A stretch of DNA of 64,000 bases, taken from Cololabis saira (lineage: Eukaryota; Chordata; Actinopteri; Beloniformes; Belonidae). Each line of letters begins with the position of its first letter. Positions within the stretch are counted from its first letter, which is position 1. Shown one piece after another: positions 40,373 to 49,965 of the stretch. The stretch spans positions 46,835,368 to 46,899,367 of the forward strand of contig NC_084591.1 of assembly GCF_033807715.1 (NCBI RefSeq). Reading direction: 5' to 3'. The notes below the pieces were generated by a model. That model did no database searches and was not told where the DNA came from. It saw only the letters and a program-made list of their open reading frames with translations. A program made the position numbers and the translations under genes.

Positions 40373-41440
40373 ACACGGAAAGTGGTATAATTCCGTGTGG
40401 GCACCACGGATATTGTACCATGCAAAGTCAAGGGGATCCGTGGTCGTGATATATACACGGATTATGACATTATTATTATTTATATATTATTCTTTGTTAT
40501 AGTGGCTAAAGTATGCATTTTTGTCACGCAAGGTACTGTTTTTTACTTTCCGTTTGTAAAAGCACGTTTTTAACGCTGTTTTAGCAGTGTTTTAATGAGG
40601 TTTTAATGGGAGCACCACGGATATAGTACTATGCGAAGTCAATGGGAGGCGTGGTCGTGATATACACGGATTATGACATTATTATTATTTATATATTATT
40701 CTTTGTTATAGTGGCTAAAGTATGCGTTTTTGTCGCGCAAGGTACTGTTTGTTACTGTCAGTTTGTAAAAGCATGTTTTTAACGCTGTTTTAAACTTAAA
40801 CTTAAACTTAAACCTTATTTATTTATATAGCACTCTTTATGCAACTGGAGTGCAACACAAAATGCTTTACAAAAATACATTAAAAAAAACAATCTCCCTT
40901 GACCCCCCCCACACACACACACTGTGAGGAACCAGAGCGGCCTCCCCACGTACAAGGGGACAAGGCAAAACTGGAGCTGGGTGATGAGGTGTAAAAAGAA
41001 CCTTGCAGAGCGTAGAATGCCAAAAAATAAGGCTTTTTATTGCAAAAGGTGTAAAAAAAGCACAAAGACATAAAGGCGAAGGCAAAATCAGTTCTAAAAT
41101 ATGGCACAATGGGGCATAGCCTCTCAGCAATCTACCTCCATTCCAGCCGCCCCCTTTCTAGCATCCAGCCGCTGCTTTTAACCCCAGGCAGGGTGGAGAG
41201 GTTGATTAGACACAGGTGCGCCACAATCAACAGAACCAGCCACACCTGTGTGCTGCTCCCCCGCAGACCACGCCCAATCCTCCACTCTGCCACACATTAA
41301 AAAAAAGTCCAGTGATGGTGAGAAGGGGAGGGGTTGCTCACTTTCTCACACTTCCCTCCCCCTCTGGAGTCTCGCCAACCCCGTTGCGAGACAAGAAAAC
41401 GGCCATTTCCTCCGGTTGCCGGCCGCTTCCTCCCAGTTGC

Positions 41441-41610
41441 CGAGGACGCTTCCTCCCGGTATCCGAGGACGCTTCCTCCCGGTATCCGAGGACGCTTCCT
41501 CCCGGTATCCGAGGACGCTTCCTCCCGGTATCCGAGGACGCTTCCTCCCGGTATCCGAGGACGCTTCCTCCCGGTATCCGAGGACGCTTCCTCCCGGTTG
41601 CCGAGGACGC
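41441..41610. repeat. 23-bp minisatellite in TRIM no. 1
   Basis: About seven copies of cgaggacgcttcctcccgg plus tatc, the terminal ones diverged. Long open frames on both strands are a consequence of the repeat. Confidence 0.95.
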
Positions 41611-41631
41611 ATCCTGCCGGTTACAGACCTC

Positions 41632-41821
41632 CTCCTGGTCACCGGGTCTCCCAGACTCCTGCTGGTCACCGGGTCTCCCAGACTCCTGCTGGTCATCGGG
41701 TCTCCCAGACTCCTGCTGGTCACCGGGTCTCCCAGACTCCTGCTGGTCACCGGGTCTCCCAGACTCCTGCTGGTCACCGGGTCTCCCAGACTCCTGCTGG
41801 TCACCGGGTCTCCCAGACTCC
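41632..41821. repeat. 27-bp minisatellite in TRIM no. 1
   Basis: Seven copies of a unit containing ctggtcaccgggtctcccag and actcctg, one with an A for C change. It directly follows the 23-bp array. Confidence 0.95.
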
Positions 41822-42589
41822 GCCAAACCCACGGCGTCGCTTCCCACCTCTTCTCTCCAGTTTTCAGGTGGCGCCAAAGATCCCACCACTGCCACCAAAT
41901 GTGAGGAACCAGAGCGGCCTCCCCACGTACAAGGGGACAAGGCAAAACTGGAGCTGGGTGATGAGGTGTAAAAAGAACCTTGCAGAGCGTAGAATGCCAA
42001 AAAATAAGGCTTTTTATTGCAAAAGGTGTAAAAAAAAAGCACAAAGACATAAAGGCGAAGGCAAAATCAGTTCTAAAATATGGCACAATGGGGCATAGCC
42101 TCTCAGCAAGCTACCTCCATTCCAGCAGCCCCCTTTCTGGCATCCAGCCGCTGCTTTTAACCCCAGGCAGGGTGGAGAGGTTGATTAGACACAGGTGCGC
42201 CACAATCAACAGAACCAGCCACACCTGTGTGCTGCTCCCCCGCAGACCACGCCCAATCCTCCACTCTGCCACACATTAAAAAAAAGTCCAGTGATGGTGA
42301 GAAGAGGAGGGGTTGCTCACTTTCTCACACACACACACACACACACACTCCCCGTACCCTCATTCATAAGACATACACACACATACACACGGCATACTAT
42401 ACAGATGCAGACCCACCCGGCACCCCCCACCCTTATAAAATGGAGTATGGCTGAGCACTGATAGACCAGGTGAGGAAACACCGTCCTATGGGAGCCATCC
42501 ACACCGAGAGCTGTCCAAGCCCATGACTACAGGGGACGCCGCCGCAGAGACCCCGCGGACCCAGATAGAGAGGGGCCCACACCACGGCT

Positions 42590-42815
42590 ATAAAGCCCTG
42601 GAGCAGGACCCCCAAATATCCAGGCCAGGACAGCAGGACCCCCAACTATCCAGGCCCTGGAGCAGGACCCCCAACTATCCAGGCCCTGAAGCAGGACCCC
42701 CAACTATCCAGGCCAGGACAGTAGGACCCCCAACTATCCAGGCCAGGACAGCAGGACCCCCAACTATCCAGGCCAGGACAGTAGGACCCCAACTATCCAG
42801 GCCAGGACAGCCCCC
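42590..42815. repeat. ~30-bp minisatellite
   Basis: About seven copies of aggacccccaactatccagg plus ccaggacagc, with shorter ccctgga variants in the first half. It lies between the two TRIM elements in sequence otherwise unrecognised. Confidence 0.93.
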
Positions 42816-43191
42816 TGTAGGCAGACCAAGCTCCCGGCGTGGAGGGCCCCCATGAGGAGAACACTGGCGCTGAGAACTAAGAAACAATAAACAAGATATG
42901 AACAGAACTAAAAGGAGTGTAAAACATACTAAAAACAGCATAAATTAATGTTAATATAAAAGACAACTTATGGGCACTAACAGTGACCATAAGTACACTG
43001 ACAGTAGAAGCAACATTAAAAAATAAATGAGTAAATAAGTAATAAAATAAATAAGTAATTAATAAAAGCTTTAAGAGGAACTTAAGAGGAATAAAATGTC
43101 ATTAATTAAGTAGTGCTAAACAAGTAAAAGGAGATTCAGTTAAAAGCTAATTTAAAAAGGTGAGTTTGTGAGAATACACAAAATAGGCCCC

Positions 43192-44463
43192 TGTAGCACG
43201 GTGAGTGCCACGGGGGCCCGACCGACAGGATGGAGAGACACAGAGTTTAATGCAGACCCTCTTTATTTACCCACAAACACCACACACAGTGCAGAAGCAC
43301 CTTCACAGCAGCTCCACAGCACCTTTCTGCTGTGCAGCTATGCCTTATGAAGGCTGGCAGAGTGGAGAGGCTGATTGGGCCCACCTGTGCCCTAATCAGC
43401 CTGAGTGGCTGCAGCTCCTCCACCCTGCCACACACCCCCAACGCCAAACTTGCGCCGGGGTCTGTCCGGCCGAGCCTACTCCCCCCCCGCCCTCTCGGAG
43501 CGGGAGAGGAAGCCCGGAACCCCCGGGCCTTCCTGGTCGGGGGGGGTCGTCCCCGGCGTCGGAAGCTGCTCTCGGGGTCGGGCCCATGGTGGCCTCGGGC
43601 CACACGGTGCGTCCAGGACCACCTCCTCCTCCGTGACGCAGACCCGCGTCGGCCGCTGGTCCGTCTCCAGGACCGCCTCCTCCACGGCGCAGCCCTGGTC
43701 TGGAGCTGGCGTGTCCAGGACCGCCTCCTCCGTCACGCCGCCCTGCTGGTCAGCCTCCACCTCTGCCGCCGACTCCGCCATCGCATCCGACTCCGCCTCC
43801 GACTCTGCCTCCGACTCCGCCTCCGACTCCATCCCAGGAGCCGTCGCCTGGCGGCCTGCAGCGACTGCCTCACGGCCGGTCGGCTGCAGCGCCGCCAGCG
43901 CTGCCGCGGCGAACCTCAGACGGGGTGCAGGGATGGGTCGCTCCGTTGGCCATGCCGCCTCGGGAGCCGTCGCCTGGCGGCCCGCAGCTTCTGCCTCACG
44001 GCCTCTCAGCTGCGGCGCCGCCAGCTCCTCCCGCGCTGCTGCGGCGAACCTCCGGCGTGGCGCAGGGGTGGGTCGGTCCGCGGGCATCAGCGCCGCCAAC
44101 ACAGCGAGCTGATGCCCGCCCTGGTCCCGGCGCAGGGCGGCCAGGTCCGCAATGGCCTGGGCGAGTGCGTTCAGGGCCCGCTCCATGCCTCTCCTCCCAT
44201 CGGGCCCCACGTTGGGCGCCAGTGTAGCACGGTGAGTGCCACGGGGGCCCGACCGACAGGATGGAGAGACACAGAGTTTAATGCAGACCCTCTTTATTTA
44301 CCCACAAACACCACACACAGTGCAGAAGCACCTTCACAGCAGCTCCACAGCACCTTTCTGCTGTGCAGCTATGCCTTATGAAGGCTGGCAGAGTGGAGAG
44401 GCTGATTGGGCCCACCTGTGCCCTAATCAGCCTGAGTGGCTGCAGCTCCTCCACCCTGCCACA
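43192..44463 (-). mobile_element. miniature LTR retrotransposon no. 2, tRNA-Lys-type primer site
   Basis: Two identical-looking 241-bp LTRs (43192-43432, 44223-44463), TGTAGC...GCCACA, are flanked by GCCCC on both sides (43187-43191, 44464-44468). On the minus strand the 18 bases at 44204-44221 read TGGCGCCCAACGTGGGGC, the exact complement of the 3' end of tRNA-Lys1,2. A purine-rich tract (gttgggggtg) precedes the 3' LTR. AATAAA lies in each LTR. The interior (790 bp) encodes only a gag-like frame. Confidence 0.9.
43476..44186 (-). CDS. gag-like frame of LTR element no. 2
   Basis: The first ATG after the primer site (44186) opens a frame of about 236 residues, MERALNALAQAIADLAALRR and so on. 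A predicted helical N-terminus is followed by two related segments (PTPAPRRRFAAAA and PIPAPRLRFAAAA, each ending GRQATAP), an ESEAESEAESEAESD tract, and an acidic tail. There is no zinc knuckle, protease or RT. Likely a truncated gag; GC-rich composition makes long open frames easy, so coding is not certain. Confidence 0.5.
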   Translation of the reverse strand: MERALNALAQAIADLAALRRDQGGHQLAVLAALMPADRPTPAPRRRFAAAAREELAAPQLRGREAEAAGRQATAPEAAWPTERPIPAPRLRFAAAALAALQPTGREAVAAGRQATAPGMESEAESEAESEAESDAMAESAAEVEADQQGGVTEEAVLDTPAPDQGCAVEEAVLETDQRPTRVCVTEEEVVLDAPCGPRPPWARPREQLPTPGTTPPDQEGPGVPGFLSRSERAGGE

Positions 44464-44837
44464 GCCCCATTCCATTAGTCAGGAGGCTCTGAGACCTATA
44501 CGTTTCTACACCCTCCTAACCAGCCAGGACGTGGGGGCATCCCCTGAACAGACAGACGTTAGTTTGATGCAGATCGGACCTGTACTTTTCGATGGGCGGG
44601 GCTTTGAAACGTCACCTTTTCCAACATTCGAACGGACGCCGTTGCCAGAAAATTTGACCAAACCAAGTAAAACTTGACCTGTGGCCCCCATATGGGGCCT
44701 TGATTGGGCTTGCCAAGTCTCAACTCTGTGAAACCTCTGCAAGGCCAACTAGCTCTGTGGAAGTCGTACAGCCACGGGACCAAAAGATCCTAGAAAAGGG
44801 CCTTGTGCATTGCAACATAGTCAAAAATCAGCTTCCC

Positions 44838-45390
44838 AGCTCAAAGCGTTAGTGAACTATGCAAAAAAAGACACGAAATAGGCTTTTCAGGCCGAAACGC
44901 AACACACGTGGTGACCTTTGACACTTCCGAAGGTCACACAGATCTGAAACTCGGCACAGTGGATGAGAGTCACCTCTTGATACAGAGTCTAGAATTGCAG
45001 CCTCCTAGCTCAAAGCGTTAGTGAACTGTGCAAAAAAAGACACGAAATAGCGCTTTGCAGGGCCGAAACGCAACACACGCGGTGACCTTTGACACTTCCG
45101 AAGATCACACAGATCTGAAACTCGGCACAGTGGATGAGAGTCACCTCCTGATACAGAGTCTAGAATTGCAGTCTGCTAGCTCAAAGCGTTAGTAAACTGT
45201 GCAAAAAAAGACACAAAATAGGCTTTGCAGGGCCGAAACGCAACACATGCGGTGACCTTTGACACTTCCGAAGGTCACACAGATCTGAAACTTGGCACAG
45301 TGGATGAGAGTCACCTCCTGATACAGAGTCTAGAATGTCAGCTTCCTAGCTCAAAGCGTTAGTGAACTGTGCAAAAAAAGACACAAAATA
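44838..45390. repeat. ~170-bp tandem repeat, about 3.2 copies
   Basis: The start agctcaaagcgttagtgaac recurs at 44838, 45007, 45178 and 45348 (spacing 169-171). Each unit includes gaaacgcaacacacgcggtg and cacagatctgaaactcggca. Copies differ by a few per cent. It is bracketed by ccattagtcaggaggctct on both sides (44474, 45403). Confidence 0.93.
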
Positions 45391-45867
45391 GGCCCCATAC
45401 CATTAGTCAGGAGGCTCTCAGACCTATAAGTTTCTACACCCTGAGCATTAATAACTTGTCATAATCGAAGGAGAACTAATTAAAACGGATGTCCTTAACA
45501 TGAACCTATATCCGTGTATATATCACGACCACGCCTCCCATTGACTTTGCATAGTACTATATCTGTGGTGCTCCGATTAAAACCTCAATACAACAGAGCT
45601 AAAACAGCGGTAAAAACATGCTTTTACAAACTGACAGTAACAAACAGTACCTTGCGCGACAAAAACCCATAATTTAGCCACTATAATAAAGAATAATATA
45701 TAAATAATAATAATGTCATAATCCGTGTATATATCACGACCACGCCTCCCATTGACTTTGCATAGTACTATATCCGTGATGCTCCCATTAAAACCTCATT
45801 AAAACACTGCTAAAACAGCGTTAAAACGTGTTTTTACAAACGGACAGTAAAAAACAGTACCTTGCGC

Positions 45868-47022
45868 TAGTGATGCGCGGGTCGGGGTTTTTCCAACCCG
45901 CGGGTCCCGCATTAATGAGAAAATATGACCCGCCCCATCCCGCCCCGCACCACCATATCTATTTACACAACCCGCCCCAACCCGCACCCGCCGGTATTAA
46001 AACACGATTACACGTTAAATGTGCCATTGAATAAGGCGTCTATTCCGTCTCACTCTCACAAAGGTGAGCTGAAGGTGCGCTCGCTCGATGCACTTGTTGC
46101 AGGGATGCAGAGAATCAGAGCAGAGCAGCGCGCATATTCGTTGCAAGTTGCTTGGCGACCGAGAAAAAAAGGTTTTTCCGGTCTGGCGCCGTTTTCCAAT
46201 TCATTGTGTATGTGCTGTCGCTGCGCAAGAGCGCAGGGCTTTGCGCCGAGTCTGCGCCCATCCCGGCGGCGTGCGCTTTGGCGTAAAACTTTCCAATGAA
46301 TGGGAAAGCCGGCGGCGGGTGCCGCTGTGCGCCCTCTATGTGGAAGCGATTTGCTGTTAAATCAACCATTGTAATAGACTAAGCTGTCATAAGATGTAGC
46401 CTATTATTTAATAAATCTTAGCGTTGTCCCAGCTGTTCTTGCGACGTGAGTCCCGCAGCCGCATGCGGCATCAGCTCGACTCGCCAAAAACTCGCGACTT
46501 CAAAAAAATGATTTAACTTATTTTACCACACAAAACATGATCTAAAATTACTTTTTAAACTGAACAAAATAATACTATAACGAAAAAACCGTTTTAGGTA
46601 ATGAATTAACTTAAACAGCGGTCACACAACTTTTTTGACTCTTTCAAACAGGTATCAAAACAACTCAGTTTCTACCCAAACAACATTATAAAACAATATG
46701 CAGAATAATCAACAATAATCGCCCTTTTGAAATGCAACAACAATAAACAATAATGATATTATTGGAACGGCTGCAACAAGCATATTGTTTATTATTATTA
46801 GGGCTATATTTTTATGAATAGCCTACTAACCGTGGTCTGCTCAGGCTCCCCCGCTGCCGCTGTTTGCGCTTTCGTGACGTCGGGTCGCAGGGTACGTGCT
46901 TGCAAGGGATTGGCCCGCCTCACCCGCCCCGCCCATGAAGTGAAAATTTCTTGACCCAACCCAACCCGCCCCGCGGGCAACCCGCGGGACCCGCGGGTTA
47001 TGGGTCGACCCGCGCATCACTA
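45868..47022. mobile_element. hAT-type element, perfect 8-bp target duplication CCTTGCGC
   Basis: CCTTGCGC is on both flanks (45860-45867, 47023-47030). The termini TAGTGATGCGCGGGTC and their complement are perfect inverted repeats, with further cccgcgggt blocks subterminally. The interior (46050-46330) has a GC-rich segment related to 29400-29460. No transposase frame recognised. It interrupts the right arm of the large TIR element. Confidence 0.9.
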
Positions 47023-47249
47023 CCTTGCGCGACAAAAACGCATAATTTAGCCACTATAACAAAGAATAATATATAAATAATAATAATGTCATAATCCGTG
47101 TATATATCACGACCACGGATCCCCTTGACTTTGCATGGTACAATATCCGTGGTGCCCACACGGAATTATACCACTTTCCGTGTTGGTACCACGGAAAATA
47201 GTGGTGAGAGGTCGTGAGCATTTCACGGATTTTTGTGAGATCAGGTTGA

Positions 47250-48050
47250 GACGAAAGCACAATACGATGAATCTGATAAAGAAAATACGCTGATGTCTTC
47301 TTCTTCTTCTTCTTCTTGTAGATACGCTGATGTTGTTTGTCGTGTTGTTTTTACCGCCAACCCAAACGTTATCATGAGTCATTCATTACGTAGTTTCCGT
47401 ATCCGGGCTAGAACGGATACGGAAACGGCATCAGCAGCTTCGATCCGGGTTGCCATAGCGACAGAAACAACAAGATAATAATTTGTTTCTTTCATCTATT
47501 TAATTGTACTGTAACCGTTTGCAAAAAATAAAATAAAATAAAATAAAATAACATACTGTATTTCAATTCAAGGTCTGCAGAAGATTTAAGCCCATATAAG
47601 CTTATTGGCTTGAGGTCCATATTAACTACATAAAATATTTAGGCCTTCTATATAGAAAAAACAATGTCAAATTCTTGCTGGAAATGTTAAGAAAATGCAT
47701 TTAATTTCTGCAAAAAAGGTTTAACTGTCGAAACTTTGTTAAAAGTATTAATAAATCATAAAGAATACAATCATAATGTCGGCCATGTTTGGACCTATGA
47801 CCGGTCACGTGACAGCACATACAATAACATTATGTCAGCCTTAAAAATGGGTGATATCAATCTACCAGAACATACTGGTGGGCCAGTAACGTCACAGCAC
47901 ATACAATAACATTATGTCAGCCTTAAAAATGGGTGATATCAATCTACCGAACATACTGGTAGGCCAGTAGGGACATACTGGCCTAAAGATATGGCATGAT
48001 ATCATTGATAATGCGCCTATTCAATGGAATGACAACGTGGGTATCGGGTG
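47250..48050 (-). repeat. right outer arm of the large TIR element
   Basis: Inverted copy of 39274-39997, longer by about 77 bases because a block of about 80 bases (starting cagcacatacaataacatta at 47813 and again at 47895) is duplicated in tandem. Otherwise only scattered mismatches are visible. Confidence 0.85.
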
Positions 48051-48119
48051 GAGTCAGGAAGCGGGGAGTCAGCGCGAGAGACTCGCAGCTTCTTCATTTT
48101 ATCTGACAGGGAATGGCAG

Positions 48120-48260
48120 CGCAAACGTCTGTTGCTGATCCAACTCTGAGGTGCAGATGTTCATAAACCTGGTGGCTGAGGAGAGAATTAAAAAGGGATC
48201 TAGACGGTGATAAGGAACGACCAGATCCACCAGGAGCTCTGTCACTTCATAGCTGCTCAC
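48120..48260 (+). pseudogene. Myb/SANT-like domain remnant of Harbinger-type element
   Basis: The + strand reads VQMFINLVAEERIKK and, after a frameshift, NDQIHQELCHFIAAHGS then a stop. This is the W/F...L..ER......N...(V/I)...L...G pattern of the Myb/SANT-like (MADF/trihelix) accessory protein of PIF/Harbinger elements. Only about half the domain remains. Confidence 0.5.
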
Positions 48261-48713
48261 GGCTCCAGCTGATTTCTCATCAGGGCCGACGAACAAAATT
48301 AAAAAGAAAAGTGTTGCCACTTGAAGGTTCTTTCACTCTCATATTTTACTTAATATCGAACACAAGCCACAGACCCAGCAGCACATCTATCATCTCCTCC
48401 AGGTTCTACATCTTTAGTGTTGTTGTCTTCATTTAGATACACAATCAAATACGTCACAGCAGCTTCACTCCAACCTCCTACTGCTGATCTGGGTATTGAA
48501 AAGAAACGAGGACGAAGCGAGTGGAGGTGGTACGAGGCGTGACGAGGAGTAGGTACTAGTGGATAAGCATCATCAGAACCTCGGCAGAATAGATACAGAA
48601 AAAGTACCTACTCTGCCAGCCTATACCCGTCTCGGCCCGTAGTGGAAAAGCGCAAGACGGGGGCGAGTCGAGTAGACGCGCGCTGAGTAGGTACTAGTAG
48701 AAAAGTGCCATAC

Positions 48714-49129
48714 GGTAGGTGGTGCTACCTGCGGTGGACGGATACGTTTCACCAGCCAATCAGGATTGGCGTGACGAGATTAATGATCTGAGATCTGCAG
48801 CAGGGCATCCCATAGTGAGACATCTCACTCATATTACTCAGAGAACGGGGGATATGTAAAAACCTAAAGTTTGCCAACATCTCAAAAGCTCATAGGAATT
48901 TTTTTAACATGATAAATTGCCAACTAAAGACTCTATTACCACATACTATTACAATAGTATGTGATAACAGAGTTGGTTTCCCCTCTGTGAGGGAGGAAGA
49001 GAAAGTTAAAGACGTGAGAAGTGCATCACACGGCATTGATTCTCAGTGGCATGATGCTGTTGGTTCAGAAACTGCAGGACGTCAGCAGCTCAGCCTCGGA
49101 GAGAAGGGGAGAAAAAGGGTGGAGGGGGG
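48714..49129. other. intergenic sequence with a DIRS-like end fragment
   Basis: 48804-48870 (cccatagtgagacatctcac, then cagagaacgggggatatg) matches the sequence at 38590-38670. Elsewhere nothing is recognised. Confidence 0.5.
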
Positions 49130-49965
49130 AAGATAAATAAGCCTAATAAAGGATGTTTTGAGTCAGGCGGAGAGGTGGAGAAGAGAGGGGGTTCCGCTCA
49201 AACAGGCCCCCAGCTTGTTGGCGCTTCTGGCTTGCACTGCAATAGTGAGCAGGCTTTGGGGGGGAGGCTGAATGAGGTGTGGAAGGATTCGCACAGCAGC
49301 AACAGCGGTGGGCTGCTAACCGGCCAGACGGGACGGAGGGACAGAGGGAGAGAAAGGAGGACAAGAAATTAGGCCCTGCTGCTGCAACACAGGAGATGCA
49401 GACACAAACTGATGCTGCAGCAAAGGAAAAACAGGAGCTGAGAAAGGCACTGACAAATCAAGGACAAATGGGACTGAGGCATCACCTTGGCCGCCTCTGA
49501 TCTAAACCGTGGGCTCATGACCGGAATCAGGAGCCGGGATGGAGACCGCCAGAAGCCGAGACCGACCTAACTACAGCCCCAAACCTGCAGAGACTGCACC
49601 AGCATCAGTCGCCGGCTGAGCCTCTCTGATCCCATCCCAGCCCGGGGGGGATTCATGCCCCGGGACAGTCCTGGGAGATAGAGGGAGGAGAGGACAGGGA
49701 GGAGGAGAGGGAGGAGGAGGCTGGCTTACAGATGTGGACGAGCCATGGAGGAGGGTGGATTTTAAACTGCCAGCTGTATTTTTGGATGTGGGATCTCCTG
49801 AAGTAAGCAAGCAAGCTGGAATAAAGATGTAGTGTGAGCTGGAGGAGGGTGGGGGACAGAACAAGGAGAGTGCTGTGCTGAGGAGAGGAGAGGGCTGGAC
49901 GTCCCAGACCGAGGAACGGAGATCTGGGGGGGAGACGAAGTCAGAGGGTCCACCGGGGCAAGAAG
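49130..49965 (+). other. candidate untranslated first exon of the downstream gene
   Basis: This GA-rich stretch lacks the transposon families seen elsewhere and ends in a strong donor, aagaag|gtaagc. An AT-rich gataaataa lies just before it. No long conserved coding frame is evident. In other vertebrates the neighbour after TANGO6 is HAS3, whose first exon is untranslated; that link is inference from synteny memory only. It could also be ordinary unique intergenic DNA. Confidence 0.3.

Larger units (their letters stand above)
40923..42329 (-). mobile_element. miniature LTR retrotransposon (TRIM-like) no. 1
   Basis: Two LTRs of about 428 bp (40923-41350, 41900-42329), each TGTGAG...CTCACA, flank an internal region of only 549 bp. 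Flanks are CACAC on both sides within a CA tract. Read on the minus strand, a purine tract (agagggggagggaag) lies directly before the 3' LTR and a TGG-initial primer site (tggtggcagtggtggga) follows the 5' LTR. An AATAAA is present in each LTR on that strand. There is no gag or pol; the interior is two minisatellites. Confidence 0.85.
39274..48050. mobile_element. 8.8-kb element with long terminal inverted repeats, family not recognised
   Basis: The ends CACCCGATACCCACGTTGTC and their complement are flanked by GAGTCAG on both sides (39267-39273, 48051-48057), a 7-bp target duplication. The outer arms (39274-39997 and 47250-48050) are nearly identical over 700 bases, including (TTTTA)n and (AAG)n microsatellites. 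Inner arm segments (40375-40790 and 45500-45867 plus 47023-47180) pair as well. The centre holds later insertions. Without the three nested elements it is about 4.9 kb. No transposase frame is recognised, so it is probably non-autonomous. Confidence 0.75.
39076..48710 (+). mobile_element. PIF/Harbinger-like element split by a large TIR element
   Basis: The left end tggcgcttatccactagtac and the complement of the right end (tggcacttttctactagtac) are inverted. Flanks are TAA and TAC, compatible with the 3-bp TWA target. Subterminal ctactcxxcacgcctcgac blocks are repeated in both arms. The outer parts are 39076-39273 and 48051-48710; all between belongs to the inserted element. A Myb/SANT-like remnant is at 48120-48260. 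Confidence 0.7.

Noticed and set aside
41441..41821. Possible CRISPR-like array
   Set aside because: Units are contiguous with no unique spacers, inside an LTR element in vertebrate DNA.
41216..42098. Long overlapping frames of about 220-250 residues on both strands
   Set aside because: They are open because the 23-bp and 27-bp minisatellites lack stops in several frames; no conserved domain and no codon preference.
43332..44381. A 349-residue + strand frame across LTR element no. 2
   Set aside because: It crosses both LTRs and is antisense to the primer site and gag-like frame; it is open because the interior is very GC-rich.
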